A stretch of DNA of 64,000 bases from Alphaproteobacteria bacterium (GCA_030424845.1 JAUHWC010000001.1:434001-498000); one strand, 5' to 3'; counted from the stretch's first letter, positions 1 through 10,040 are shown. The notes: a model not told the origin generated them from the sequence alone. Numbers and translations: made by a program.

Positions 1-534
1 TCGCGCACCTCCAACCTCTTGGTGCTGGACGAGCCGACGAACGACCTTGACCTGGAAACGCTGGACCTGCTGCAGGAAGTGATCGCCGATTATGACGGCA
101 CCGTGCTGATCGTCAGCCATGATCGCGATTTCCTCGATCGCACGGTCACGGTGACGCTGGGCCTCGATGGCAGCGGCTTTGTCGACATCATCGCCGGCGG
201 TTACGAAGACTGGGAAGCCAAGCGCGAGGAACGCCGCAAGCCGGCAAAGAAGGCCGCGAAGGAAGAGCTCGCCGCACCTCCTCCCCCGCCGCCCGCGTCC
301 AAGTCAGGCAAGCTCAGCTACAAGGACCAGCGCGATTACGAGCAACTGCCTGCCCGCATCGAGGAGCTGGAGAAGCTGATCGCCAATGGCGAGGCGGCGC
401 TGGCCGATCCCGACCTCTACAGCCGCGATCCGGACAAGTTCGCGCGCATCAGCAAGTCGCTGGAAATGGCGCGCAACGAGAAGGACGAGGCAGAGCTGCG
501 CTGGCTGGAACTGGCCGAACTGGTCGAAGGCTGA
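1..534 (+). CDS. ABC-F family ATP-binding protein, Uup-like (5' truncated by window edge)
   Basis: Frame open from the window start; LVLDEPTNDLDLETLDLL Walker B, IVSHDRDFLDRT switch, C-terminal coiled-coil DYEQLPARIEELEKLI. Confidence 0.85.
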   Translation, partial: SRTSNLLVLDEPTNDLDLETLDLLQEVIADYDGTVLIVSHDRDFLDRTVTVTLGLDGSGFVDIIAGGYEDWEAKREERRKPAKKAAKEELAAPPPPPPASKSGKLSYKDQRDYEQLPARIEELEKLIANGEAALADPDLYSRDPDKFARISKSLEMARNEKDEAELRWLELAELVEG

Positions 535-598
535 TTTCCGCCGACCGTTTGCGCGCAATCAATTTTGTGCTGCACTGCACAATGTATGTACTTCACCC

Positions 599-820
599 AT
601 GCGCGAATCGATCACTCATGTCGACCTGCCTCCGCACCTCGCCTTTGCCGAGATGTGGATGGCCACTTGGTCGGAAGCCGTGATGGCGGCCACCACCGAG
701 ATGTTCCATTTCTGGTGCATGCCCTTTTGCGAACCGCACCATCACGAGGCGCAAAACCGCTTCCAGATGGAAGTACCCGAACCCTTCGAGGATGACGAGG
801 ATCCCGAACTGTTCGCCTGA
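599..820 (+). CDS. small hypothetical protein (73 aa, acidic C-terminus, possibly phasin-like)
   Basis: ORF MRESITHVDLPPHLAFAEMWMATWSEAVMAATTEMFHFWC...; preceded by TTGTGC-N6-GCACAA palindrome. Confidence 0.5.
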   Translation: MRESITHVDLPPHLAFAEMWMATWSEAVMAATTEMFHFWCMPFCEPHHHEAQNRFQMEVPEPFEDDEDPELFA

Positions 821-833
821 TGGCGGGCCATCG

Positions 834-1307
834 TCAGTTGATACGGTAGAAATCCGCCACCCGGTCCAGCGCCAGTTTCAGCACCAGCTTGCCGCTGCGC
901 GCGGGCCATTGCAGCGCCTTTTCGGCCACCGGCAGTGTCTCGCCCGAGCAGACAACCCGCCACAGGATATCCTGCAAACCCTTGCCCGCTTCCGACAGCG
1001 CACCGTGGAAACGCTGGCGTGCCGCCATGACGCGTTCCGTTTGCGTCAGGCCCTGCTCGCCGGTGGTTTTCACGTTTACCGGGTCCCATCGCATGGTGAC
1101 ATTGGGGCCCAGCTGCGCACGCTCGTAATCGGCGCGCAAGCGCTCGCCGGCATCGAACAACCTGTCCTCCAGGTGGCCGTGGGCGTGCAGCCAGCCAAGT
1201 GGACTTTCGGCAATATTCACGGTCACGCTGCGGCGGCGGCGGGACATGCCCTGCCTGCGGCGCGGGCCTTCGACCGTCAGTTCCCGTTCCACCAGATGCT
1301 GTTTCAT
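834..1307 (-). CDS. DUF6456-like hypothetical protein
   Basis: MKQHLVERELTVEGPRRRQGMSRRRRSVTVNIAESPLGWLHAHGHL...; start chosen inside the longer ORF. Confidence 0.7.
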   Translation of the reverse strand: MKQHLVERELTVEGPRRRQGMSRRRRSVTVNIAESPLGWLHAHGHLEDRLFDAGERLRADYERAQLGPNVTMRWDPVNVKTTGEQGLTQTERVMAARQRFHGALSEAGKGLQDILWRVVCSGETLPVAEKALQWPARSGKLVLKLALDRVADFYRIN

Positions 1308-1403
1308 GTGCGAATCTCCCCGATTGTGGCGGAGGAGGCCTTGCCAAATGGAACAAGTTGTAGGAAAGAAGAAACCAATCTGGTTACCATAGAGGTTCAA
1401 GCG

Positions 1404-1976
1404 ATGATCAACCGCATCCGCGACATCCGCAAGCAGAAGGGCATGACGCTGGCGGAAGTCGCCGCCGCCTGTGAACCGCCCACCACCGCGCAGACGATCG
1501 GGCGGCTGGAAACGGGCATGCGCAACCTCTCCCTCACCTGGATGAACCGCATTGGCGATGCGCTGGGCGTTGATCCGGAACTGCTGGTGAAGAGCGAGGA
1601 CGAAGCCGTGCCGCAGATCGTCGCCAAGCTGACCGAGCACGGCGCGGAAGCGCTCACCAAGCCCCGCGATGCCATCCTGCCGACGCAGTTGAGCGATGGC
1701 GAAGCGCTGATCTGCCTCACCATAGAAGCGCCGCAAGGCGAATATCGCAGCGGGGACCAGCTGTGGATGCGCCAGATTCGGCCCGAGGATGCCGGCAGCA
1801 TCATCAACCGTGACGTGCTTGCCCCGCGCAGTGGCGGGCGCTTTGCCTTCGGGCGTCTGATTGACCGGCAAGGCAGCCTCGTGGGCCTGCTGCCACCGGG
1901 CATGGGCCAGCGCCAGATCGTGATCGACAGCCCGGCTTGGCTCGCCGTGGCCGAGATGCTCGTGCGCAAGCTGTGA
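1404..1976 (+). CDS. XRE-family helix-turn-helix transcriptional regulator
   Basis: IRDIRKQKGMTLAEVAAACEPPTTAQTIGRLETGMRNLSLTWMNRIGDALGV HTH. Confidence 0.85.
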   Translation: MINRIRDIRKQKGMTLAEVAAACEPPTTAQTIGRLETGMRNLSLTWMNRIGDALGVDPELLVKSEDEAVPQIVAKLTEHGAEALTKPRDAILPTQLSDGEALICLTIEAPQGEYRSGDQLWMRQIRPEDAGSIINRDVLAPRSGGRFAFGRLIDRQGSLVGLLPPGMGQRQIVIDSPAWLAVAEMLVRKL

Positions 1977-1998
1977 CGATGAAGGAACGGCTGGCCCG

Positions 1999-3171
1999 AT
2001 GAAGCGCCTTCTTTCGATCGCCACCCTCTATCCCAACGCCCACCAGCCGCGCTTCGGCACCTTCGTGGCGCGGCAGATGGAGGCCTTGGCCGCGCGCGGG
2101 GACTGGGACGTGCAGCTGGTGAACCCGGTAGGCGTGCCGCCGCTTGCGCCTGGCCGCTATGCCCCGCTGGCTGATGCCGCCGTAAGCGGCATGGAGCACG
2201 GCGTGCATGTCCACCGCCCGCGCTTCACGCTGATCCCGGCAGTGGGCGGCCCTTTCAATCCGGCAATGATCGTGCGGGCCGTCCTGCCTTTGGCGAAGCG
2301 GCTGCATGCCATGCAACCCTTCGACGTGGTGGACGCGCAGTTCTTCTATCCCGATGGCCCAGCTGCAGCCCGCATTGCCGCCGAACTGGGCGTGCCTCTT
2401 TCCATCAAGGCGCGCGGAGCGGATATCTCGCTGTGGGGACACAAGTCCTATGCCAATCGCAAGATGGTGGCAGCAGCCCGCCAGGCGGCAGGCCTGCTGG
2501 CCGTCAGCGAGGCGCTGGCCGGGGACAAGGCGGCAATCGGCCTGCCGCGCGACAAGATCACCATCCACTACACCGGACTTGACCATGCGCTGTTCCGCCC
2601 GTTGGGCCGCGAGCGCAGCCGCAAGCGAATGGCGGAAGAATTCGGCATTGGCGCCGATGGCCGGCTGATTGCCACTGTCGGCGCGCTGATCCCGCGCAAG
2701 GGCCAGCATTTCGTGATCGAGGCGCTGGAGCAGTTGCCCGGAGCGCAGCTGGTGCTGGTCGGCAAGGGGGAGGACGAGGCGGCCTTGCGCCAGCTCGCTC
2801 GCGACAAGGGGCTGGAAAACCGCGTCCACTTCCTGGGCCTCCTGGACCACACGCGGCTGCCCGTGGTGCTGAGCGCAGCGGATGCGATGGTACTGCCCTC
2901 TGCCAGCGAAGGGCTCGCCAATGCCTGGGTGGAAGCCCTCGCCTGCGGCACGCCGCTGGTCATCACCAATGCCGGGGGCGCGAAGGAACTGGTGACCAGC
3001 GCCACCGCCGGCCGCATCGTGGAGCGCAACGCGAATGCGATCGCTGCCGGCGTGCAGGAGGTGCTGTCCGCCGGATACGCGCCCGAGGACGTGGCCGCCG
3101 GCGCGGCGCATTTCAGCTGGGACAACAACGCGGCGGCACTGGCGGATTACTACACCACCCTCACCGCCTGA
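1999..3171 (+). CDS. glycosyltransferase family 4 protein
   Basis: GALIPRKGQHFVIEAL, LPSASEGLANAWVEALACGTPLVITNAGGAKELV (GT4 EX7E region). Confidence 0.88.
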   Translation: MKRLLSIATLYPNAHQPRFGTFVARQMEALAARGDWDVQLVNPVGVPPLAPGRYAPLADAAVSGMEHGVHVHRPRFTLIPAVGGPFNPAMIVRAVLPLAKRLHAMQPFDVVDAQFFYPDGPAAARIAAELGVPLSIKARGADISLWGHKSYANRKMVAAARQAAGLLAVSEALAGDKAAIGLPRDKITIHYTGLDHALFRPLGRERSRKRMAEEFGIGADGRLIATVGALIPRKGQHFVIEALEQLPGAQLVLVGKGEDEAALRQLARDKGLENRVHFLGLLDHTRLPVVLSAADAMVLPSASEGLANAWVEALACGTPLVITNAGGAKELVTSATAGRIVERNANAIAAGVQEVLSAGYAPEDVAAGAAHFSWDNNAAALADYYTTLTA

Positions 3172-3180
3172 ACGGCTTGC

Positions 3181-4158
3181 CTACGCCTCGCCGCGCGCCT
3201 TCTTTTCCTGGATGTCCGTGATCGATTCCTGGGGAACGAAGCTGTTGGAAGACACGCCAAGCCAGATCAGGATCGGCGCTGCCATGTAGACCGAACTGTA
3301 GGTACCCACGAAGATGCCCAGCGTGATCGCGGCGGTCAGGCCGAACAGGCTTGCCGGTCCGAAAAGCAGCAGCGGGATCAGCGCCACCAGCAGGGTAAGC
3401 GAGGTCATCACCGTACGCGCCAGCGTCTCGTTCACCGACAGGTCCAGCAGTTCCGGGATCGGCATCTTGCGATACTTCTTCAGGTTCTCGCGGATGCGGT
3501 CGTAAACCACGATGGTATCGTTCAGCGAATAGCCGATGATGGCCAGGATCGCGGCAATGATCTGCAGGTTGAACTCCAGCTGGAACAGCGCGAACATGCC
3601 CAGTGTCAGCGACACGTCGTGGAACAGCGCGAACAGCGCGCCGACGCCGAATTGCCATTCGAAGCGGACCCAGATGTAGAGCGAAATCGCGATCATCGCG
3701 AACAGCAGCGCCAATTGCGCGGTATAGAGAAACTCGCCCGAAACCTTGCCCGAAACGGTGTCCACACCGTCAATGCGCACATCAGGGTGCCCGGCTTCGA
3801 TGGCCGCGATGATCTGGCGGCTGATTTCCTCCGCCGCGCCGGGATTGCCCTCTGCCTCCTCCGGCAGTTTCACGCGGATCGAAACCTCGTTCGGCGCACC
3901 GAAGCGCTGCACCACGGGATCACCATAGCCCAGGCTTCCCACACGTTCGCGCAGCTCCTCGACGGGAGCTTCGGCTTCCTGGGTGAAGGTCGCGCGGATT
4001 TCCTGGCCGCCGGCAAAGTCGACGCCGAAGTTGAGGCCATTGGTGAACACCACCGCCCAGCTGGCGATGATCAGCAGGATGCTGACCACGTAGAACGGCA
4101 TGCGCCATTTCAGGAACTTGATGTTGGTATCGTCAGGGACGAGTTTCAGAAGTCGCAT
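3181..4158 (-). CDS. secF: protein translocase subunit SecF
   Basis: GLNFGVDFAGGQEI, GYSLNDTIVVYDRIRENLK. Confidence 0.97.
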   Translation of the reverse strand: MRLLKLVPDDTNIKFLKWRMPFYVVSILLIIASWAVVFTNGLNFGVDFAGGQEIRATFTQEAEAPVEELRERVGSLGYGDPVVQRFGAPNEVSIRVKLPEEAEGNPGAAEEISRQIIAAIEAGHPDVRIDGVDTVSGKVSGEFLYTAQLALLFAMIAISLYIWVRFEWQFGVGALFALFHDVSLTLGMFALFQLEFNLQIIAAILAIIGYSLNDTIVVYDRIRENLKKYRKMPIPELLDLSVNETLARTVMTSLTLLVALIPLLLFGPASLFGLTAAITLGIFVGTYSSVYMAAPILIWLGVSSNSFVPQESITDIQEKKARGEA

Positions 4159-4174
4159 TTGCTTGCCCTCGCCT

Positions 4175-5767
4175 CTACAAATTCAGGTCCGTGGGCCGCG
4201 CCTTGCGCAGCCAGCCGGCCACCCACATGCGGGTCAGCACCACGGCGGTGAAAACGCTGGTGAACAGGCCGATGATCAGCACCACGGCAAAACCGCGCAC
4301 CGGGCCGGAGCCGAACAGGAACAGCAGCACACCGGCAATGAAGTTGGTGATGTTCGCGTCGTAAATCGCGCGGCTCGCCTCGCGATAGCCGTTCTCCACG
4401 GCGGTCACCACGCGGCGGCCTTTCTTGCGCTCTTCCCTGATGCGTTCGTTGATCAGCACGTTGGCATCCACCGCCGCGCCGATGGTCAGCACGAAACCGG
4501 CGATGCCCGGCAGCGTCAGCGTGGTGTTGAGCGCCGCCATGATGCCAAGGATCATCAGCACGTTGATCACCAGCGCCACGGTGGCATAGATGCCGAAGCG
4601 GCCATAGGCAGCAACCATCAGCGCGATCACCAGCAGCGAGCCGATGCCCATGGCGATGGTCCCGCTCTTGATCGATGCGGCGCCGAGGTCCGGCCCCACG
4701 GTGCGTTCCTCGATCACCGTCAGGTCCACCGGCAGTGCGCCAGAGCCCAGCGCGATCGCCAGCTGCGTTGCCTCGCGCACGGTGAAGCCCCCGGAAATCT
4801 GCGAAGTACCGGACAGGATCGGTTCGCGCACGACCGGAGCAGACAAGACCTCGCCATCGAGGATGATGGCAAACTGCTTGTTGACGTTCTCCGTGGTCAG
4901 GCGGGCGAAGCGCTGCGTGCCGTCGGAATCGAAGGTGATCGAAACGGCGGGCTCGTTGGTCTGCGCATCGAAGGTCTGCGTGGCACTGGTGAGCGAGTCC
5001 CCGCGCACGCCGCCGAGCCGCTTCACGGCGATGACCGCGCCTTCATAGTCACCGCCAACAGCACCGGGAACCAGCTCGCTGCCCGGGCGGGCAATGCCGG
5101 ATTCGATCTGGGCGGGCGATGCCTGTTCGTCCAGCAGCTTGAATTCCAGCCTCGCCGTCTGGCCCAGCAGGTCCTTCAGCTCTTCCGGGTCGGAGAGGCC
5201 AGGCACCTGCACCACGATGCGATCATCACCCTGGCGGATGATGGTCGGTTCGCGCGTGCCGAGGGAGTCGATGCGGCGGCGGACCACGTCCGTTGCGCTG
5301 TCCATCGCGGTGGTGATCGCGTTGTCCAGCCCCGCCTCGGTCTGCGTCAGCACCATGCGGTTGCCATCCAGCACAGCCAAGTTCCATTCGCTGATGATGG
5401 AAGTGCCGTTCATCCACGGCAGGATTGCCTCGCGCGCGGCATCCACCTGCGCAGGATCGTCCAGCGTTACCGACAGGCGACCGTTTGCCGTTGAGACATC
5501 GCCGAAGCCGATATTCTCGTCATCCAGCGCCTGGCGGACGGATTCCTCCATGTTCTCCAGGCGCTGCTGGGCGACCTGGCTCTGGTCTGCTTCCAGCAGG
5601 ATGTGACTGCCACCGGCAAGGTCCAGGCCCAGGTTGACGGTGGGATTGGGCAGCGAATCTGGCCAGCGGATATTGGAGACGCTTGCCAGGGAAGGCAGCG
5701 CCGCGAGCGAAGTGATGAGAACTATCGCCCAGAGGAAGTTCTTCTTCCAGTTGGGGAAATCGAGCAT
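4175..5767 (-). CDS. secD: protein translocase subunit SecD
   Basis: LGLDLAGGSHILLE, TIGAAVDANVLINERIREE; adjacent to secF and yajC; start chosen at MLDFPNWKKN. Confidence 0.96.
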   Translation of the reverse strand: MLDFPNWKKNFLWAIVLITSLAALPSLASVSNIRWPDSLPNPTVNLGLDLAGGSHILLEADQSQVAQQRLENMEESVRQALDDENIGFGDVSTANGRLSVTLDDPAQVDAAREAILPWMNGTSIISEWNLAVLDGNRMVLTQTEAGLDNAITTAMDSATDVVRRRIDSLGTREPTIIRQGDDRIVVQVPGLSDPEELKDLLGQTARLEFKLLDEQASPAQIESGIARPGSELVPGAVGGDYEGAVIAVKRLGGVRGDSLTSATQTFDAQTNEPAVSITFDSDGTQRFARLTTENVNKQFAIILDGEVLSAPVVREPILSGTSQISGGFTVREATQLAIALGSGALPVDLTVIEERTVGPDLGAASIKSGTIAMGIGSLLVIALMVAAYGRFGIYATVALVINVLMILGIMAALNTTLTLPGIAGFVLTIGAAVDANVLINERIREERKKGRRVVTAVENGYREASRAIYDANITNFIAGVLLFLFGSGPVRGFAVVLIIGLFTSVFTAVVLTRMWVAGWLRKARPTDLNL

Positions 5768-5792
5768 TTGATGGCGCGCCCTGGCTTGATGG

Positions 5793-6110
5793 TCAGTCGT
5801 TGGCGGGCTTGCCGCCGGGCTGCAGCACGTCACCGATCATCGACTTGACGACCTGCACGCGCACGCCCTGGGCGATCTCCACCTCGGCGTATTCGTCATC
5901 GACCTTGGTTACCTTGCCGACGATACCGCTCGAGGTAACGATCTTGTCGTTGCGCTTCACGGCGGAAACCTTTTCCCGATGCGCCTTCTGCTGCTTCATC
6001 TGCGGACGGATGATAAGGAACCAGAAGATCAGCACCATGCCGATAATCGGGATGAAGCCGATCAGGCCTCCCCCTGCGGAGGCACCACCGGCGGCGAGGA
6101 AATCAAGCAT
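5793..6110 (-). CDS. yajC: preprotein translocase subunit YajC
   Basis: FWFLIIRPQMKQQKAHREKVSAVKRNDKIVTSSGIVGKV. Confidence 0.95.
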   Translation of the reverse strand: MLDFLAAGGASAGGGLIGFIPIIGMVLIFWFLIIRPQMKQQKAHREKVSAVKRNDKIVTSSGIVGKVTKVDDEYAEVEIAQGVRVQVVKSMIGDVLQPGGKPAND

Positions 6111-6311
6111 AGTTCTGGCCCATCACGTCTGTGAAACACGAAGCACGTTAGATGGCGGTAAACCTTGCATCTTCAAGCCCTCTCCCGCCATGTGCGCGCA
6201 GCGCCTAGCAGCATTGCCCGCACAGGGCAATCGAGCGGGACGATCATCCGGCAACAGATGCGCTTGCCATCGTCAATCTCGATGCCTATAGGCCCGGCTC
6301 TCCACTGGTAT

Positions 6312-6388
6312 CGGGACGTGGCGCAGTCTGGTAGCGCACTATACTGGGGGTGTAGGGGTCGCTGGTTCGAATCCAGTCGTCCCGACCA
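6312..6388 (+). tRNA. tRNA-Pro (anticodon GGG)
   Basis: Cloverleaf CGGGACG..GCGC..GCGC..CTATA-CTGGGGG-TGTAG..GCTGG-TTCGAAT-CCAGT-CGTCCCG-ACCA. Confidence 0.95.
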
Positions 6389-6436
6389 GTGGATATCCCC
6401 TCACACATCCAGCACCGGCACTTGCGGCAAGAGCGC

Positions 6437-7738
6437 TCAGCGAGTCGCGTCGAAGGCGAACTGCACCCTCACGCTGCCGGCAAGGCCTGCCGCACTCTCT
6501 CCCGTGCCGACGGAAAATGCGTTGCGATCGATCGTGGCATTGCCGCTGACCGATCTGCGTGCGCCACTGCCTGACAGGGTGAAGGTGATCGTTTGCGGAC
6601 GGCTGACACCCTTGAGGGAGAGCGTCCCGGTCGCACGATAGGAATTGGCACCAGTCCGTTCCACGCTGGTGGAGCGATAGGTGGCCGTGGGGAAGGCAGC
6701 AGTCGAGAAGAACTCCGCCCCCTGCAGCATCTGGTCCTGCGTGGCATCGCCAAGCGATGCACTGGCCAGTTCGATCGTGATCGCGATGTTGGAGCCAGCC
6801 GGATTCTCCGGATCCATCGTGATCGATCCGTCCCAACGGCGGAAACTGCCATTGATGGCACTGCCGCCATTATCGACCGTAAAGGTGAGCGAGCCGCCCG
6901 GCTGGATATCCCAACTGGGCGGAGGGCCGGCGGCAACGGGTTCGTCAGCAGGCTCTTCCTCTGCCACCGTTTCTTCAGCAGCAGCTTCCTCGGCAACCTC
7001 ATCCTCTTCACTCGCCCCGGCATCTTCGGCAGCGGCTTCGCCCTCGACCGCATCTTCGCCCCCGGCATCCTCTACCGCGAGCACGATCTCGCTGGCGTTC
7101 TCTTCGCCCTCATCCGCGTGATCGCCGTTGCCCGGCAGGGACAGGAATACCCCGCCGCCCAGCACCACGGTTGCCGCCAAAAGCGCCATGGCAGCGCCCG
7201 CCGAACCGCGTGGAGCCATGCGGGCGAGCAATCCGTCGCGCAGCATCACGTGGTGCCGCAAGGCACCTGCAACATGCAGCACGAACAGCGCCAATCCCAT
7301 GAAGGCGAGCAGTTCATGCACTTCCTTCATCGCGGGGTTGATGCTGCCGGGCAAAGGTAGGTGCGGCCACGGGACCAATCCGTAAAGGACCGTCGGCACG
7401 TTCAGCTCGTCAGTGGAAACGATTGCCCAGCCCGTCAGCGGTGCACCAAGCATGAACACGTAGAGCAAGACGTGCACGGCCTTGGCCAGCAAGCCATTGA
7501 AGCCGCCTTCCAGTGCCGGAGGCGTCTTGTGGGTCAGCCGCCAGACGATTCGCAGCACCGTCAACGCCAGGATCGTGATACCCAGGCTCTTGTGAAACTG
7601 GAACAATTCGAAACCGCTGGCATCGTGCGGCATGCCGAAACCGATCGCGATCTCCGCCGCCAGCGCAAGCGCGATCAGCCAATGCAGGAGGATGGCCCCG
7701 CGGCTGTAGCGTTGGACAGGATTTCCCAGCATTGTCAC
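6437..7738 (-). CDS. cytochrome b561 / YceI-domain fusion protein
   Basis: N-terminal b561 helices (RGAILLHWLIALAL, FHKSLGI, LLAFMGLALFVLHVAGALRHH), acidic Ala/Glu linker, C-terminal YceI (GSLTFTVDNGGSAINGSF..FSTAAFPTATYRS..LSLKGVSRP). Confidence 0.88.
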   Translation of the reverse strand: MTMLGNPVQRYSRGAILLHWLIALALAAEIAIGFGMPHDASGFELFQFHKSLGITILALTVLRIVWRLTHKTPPALEGGFNGLLAKAVHVLLYVFMLGAPLTGWAIVSTDELNVPTVLYGLVPWPHLPLPGSINPAMKEVHELLAFMGLALFVLHVAGALRHHVMLRDGLLARMAPRGSAGAAMALLAATVVLGGGVFLSLPGNGDHADEGEENASEIVLAVEDAGGEDAVEGEAAAEDAGASEEDEVAEEAAAEETVAEEEPADEPVAAGPPPSWDIQPGGSLTFTVDNGGSAINGSFRRWDGSITMDPENPAGSNIAITIELASASLGDATQDQMLQGAEFFSTAAFPTATYRSTSVERTGANSYRATGTLSLKGVSRPQTITFTLSGSGARRSVSGNATIDRNAFSVGTGESAAGLAGSVRVQFAFDATR

Positions 7739-7826
7739 ATCACTCCCAGAAGTTATTCAGCACGCCTTGGTCCGGCGCTTTCCAATTTGACAAGGGGCAG
7801 CACAAGCACTTGCCGAGGACTTTCCA

Positions 7827-8363
7827 CTAGGCCGTTGCGGAACGGCCGGCCTCTTCGGCGAGCACGTCTTCCATCAGCTTGTCCGCCCTTACGATCATTT
7901 CCTCGATCACCCGCCGCATCGCTGCGATATCGTCGGGATCGATACCTTCGGTCAGGATCCGGTCGCGTTCCTTCGCCCGTTCGACCATCCGCGCCCAGAC
8001 CTTGCGGCCTTCCGGCGCCAGCGTGATCTCGATCTCCGGCCCGCCCGGCTTGCGGGCCCGCTTGAGCAGGTTGCGTTCCACCATGCCCTTGACCGCGCGG
8101 CTGAGTTGCCCGCGATCCTGGATCAGCGCATCGGCCAGGTCATTGAGCGAGAGCGGCTTGTCGCCGCCCATCTTGGTCATGATGCGCCATTCGATCTCGG
8201 AGAGGTTGAACAGCCGCCGCTGGCTGAGGATCGTGCTGCGCCGCATGAGGTTGAACAGCACGACCATGCGCATGCTCACCAGTGGCTCCAGCGGACCCGG
8301 CTCGGCTGGGGCCTGCCCCGCCGCCGCCTTCTCATCCTCGCACCGAGCTGCCTGTCTACTCAT
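7827..8363 (-). CDS. MarR-family transcriptional regulator
   Basis: SEIEWRIMTKMGGDKPLSLNDLADALIQDRGQLSRAVKGMVERNLLKRARKPGGPEIEITL winged HTH. Confidence 0.9.
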   Translation of the reverse strand: MSRQAARCEDEKAAAGQAPAEPGPLEPLVSMRMVVLFNLMRRSTILSQRRLFNLSEIEWRIMTKMGGDKPLSLNDLADALIQDRGQLSRAVKGMVERNLLKRARKPGGPEIEITLAPEGRKVWARMVERAKERDRILTEGIDPDDIAAMRRVIEEMIVRADKLMEDVLAEEAGRSATA

Positions 8364-8400
8364 CTGTCACCCCAAGTCGCCATCATCGTGCCGGCTATTT

Positions 8401-8415
8401 TTTGAGTTTGTCAAA
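8401..8415. promoter_or_regulatory. putative MarR operator upstream of marR
   Basis: TTTGAGTTTGTCAAA, near-perfect inverted repeat 38 bp upstream of the marR start. Confidence 0.55.
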
Positions 8416-8509
8416 ATAGGCAAGTCCCGGCAATGCCATTTCATCCTTAAAGCATGAACCCGGAAAGGCCAGTGGCCTGCCCGCCTGCAGGCACGCCGCT
8501 GCCGCTCCG

Positions 8510-9874
8510 TCAGGCTTCCTCGGCTTGCAATCGCTCGATCTCGCGCCGATAGGGCCGCCAGCCCAACAGAGTGACTGCCAAGGCCGCTGGCAGGAAGATG
8601 ATGTGCAGCAACAGCATCGACCAGCGCAGGTCTTCGGGCGAGGTGAAGAGGTAATCGGTCGTCAGGCCCGTGATCACCGGTCCCAGCCCCTGGCCGACCA
8701 GGGTGTAGATGAACAGGTAGAGCGCCATCACCTGCCCGCGCACCTGGCTGGGCGTGACGATCAGCATCACCGCGTTCAACATCGGCCCGTTCATTCCCAA
8801 CAGCACGAAAGTGACCGCGTAGCAGGCCATCGACAACTCGGGTGTCGGCATGATCGGCATGGCGATGGCAAAGGGGATATTGAGCGCGCGGGAGTAGATT
8901 ACGATGCGGAAGGGAGCATCGTGGTGGCCGCGCGCCTGGAGCCGGTCGATCCAGCGGATCCCGATCCACAGTCCCAGCAGCATGGCCACGATCGACATCG
9001 TTCCGGCGATCATGCCATAGGTGGCCGGCCCCCAACCGTAGGTGCGCTCGAAGAAGGGGGCACCCCAGGCCCTGCCGCCACTGTCCAGTGCACCTAGCGT
9101 CAGCCCCAGGAACAGCGGCCCGAACACCGCGACGTGCAGCCAGATGTATTTGAGCGCGCCGAATACCGGGACACGCGAAACCTCGTGCTCCCGGAATGTC
9201 TGGCGGGGTGGTTCCTTCACCGTGGTCAATAACAGCGCCACCAGCACGCCCGGCAGGCCAACAGCCATGAGCACCACCTGCCAGGGACGCAATTCACCGA
9301 TAACGGGCAGGCTGGGCGTGCCGATGGCAGCGATGATCGTGATCATTGTCGCGCCAAGCAACAGCGACAGGCCGTTACCGGCCACGGCACCGATCTGCAG
9401 CCGATAGATCGCCCGCGGCAGCGTCTTGCGCGGAAAATAATCGGACACGATGGAATAGGAGGTGGCACCGTTCACGGATTCCCCGGCGCCCACCAGCATG
9501 CGCATGGCAAACAGCTGCCAGAAGCTGGAGGCAAGGCCGCAGGCAGCCGTCGCCAGGCTCCACACGGTCACGCCGATGGCGATTATGCGGGTGCGCACCC
9601 AGCGATCGATGAAAGGGGAAAGCGGTATGCCGACCAGCACATAGACAAAGGCAAAGGCGGGGCCCAGCAAGAGGCTGGCCTGGGTATCGGTCAGGCTGAA
9701 ATCCTCGATGATCTGCTGGATCAGCAGGCTGAGGATTCCCTGGTCGAGCTGGGCAAAGGTTGTTGTCAGCGCAAGGATGCCAACCGCGTACCAGCCCTGC
9801 CGCGCGGGCGGAAAGACATGCGGCCGGCGCGCATGGCACTGCTGCGCTTCTGGCTCGCCAGAAACTGTCTGCAT
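8510..9874 (-). CDS. MFS transporter (spinster-like)
   Basis: Twelve-TM-like hydrophobic protein; DQGILSLLIQQIIEDFSLTDTQASLLLGPAFAF; upstream Met at 9916 is an alternative start. Confidence 0.85.
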   Translation of the reverse strand: MQTVSGEPEAQQCHARRPHVFPPARQGWYAVGILALTTTFAQLDQGILSLLIQQIIEDFSLTDTQASLLLGPAFAFVYVLVGIPLSPFIDRWVRTRIIAIGVTVWSLATAACGLASSFWQLFAMRMLVGAGESVNGATSYSIVSDYFPRKTLPRAIYRLQIGAVAGNGLSLLLGATMITIIAAIGTPSLPVIGELRPWQVVLMAVGLPGVLVALLLTTVKEPPRQTFREHEVSRVPVFGALKYIWLHVAVFGPLFLGLTLGALDSGGRAWGAPFFERTYGWGPATYGMIAGTMSIVAMLLGLWIGIRWIDRLQARGHHDAPFRIVIYSRALNIPFAIAMPIMPTPELSMACYAVTFVLLGMNGPMLNAVMLIVTPSQVRGQVMALYLFIYTLVGQGLGPVITGLTTDYLFTSPEDLRWSMLLLHIIFLPAALAVTLLGWRPYRREIERLQAEEA

Positions 9875-10040
9875 CGATCCCCCGCTCTCGCCCCTCGCAA
9901 AGGGGCTTGGCGGCACCCTAGGCGGCTTGCGTGCGGACTACAACATCGCACTTTGCACAAGCAAAATGGTGCGCCGGACAAATGATCCGACGCACCAGGA
10001 TCGGGCAGATTCCATTGGGGAGGAATTGCCGCTTGATTGC

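Noticed and set aside
4100-5494. 464-aa plus-strand ORF
   Set aside because: Antisense to secD, His/Gln/Arg-rich non-protein-like composition typical of GC-rich shadow ORFs
6111-6311. Intergenic region between yajC and tRNA-Pro as a possible ncRNA
   Set aside because: No convincing stem-loop architecture or promoter/terminator pair found by eye
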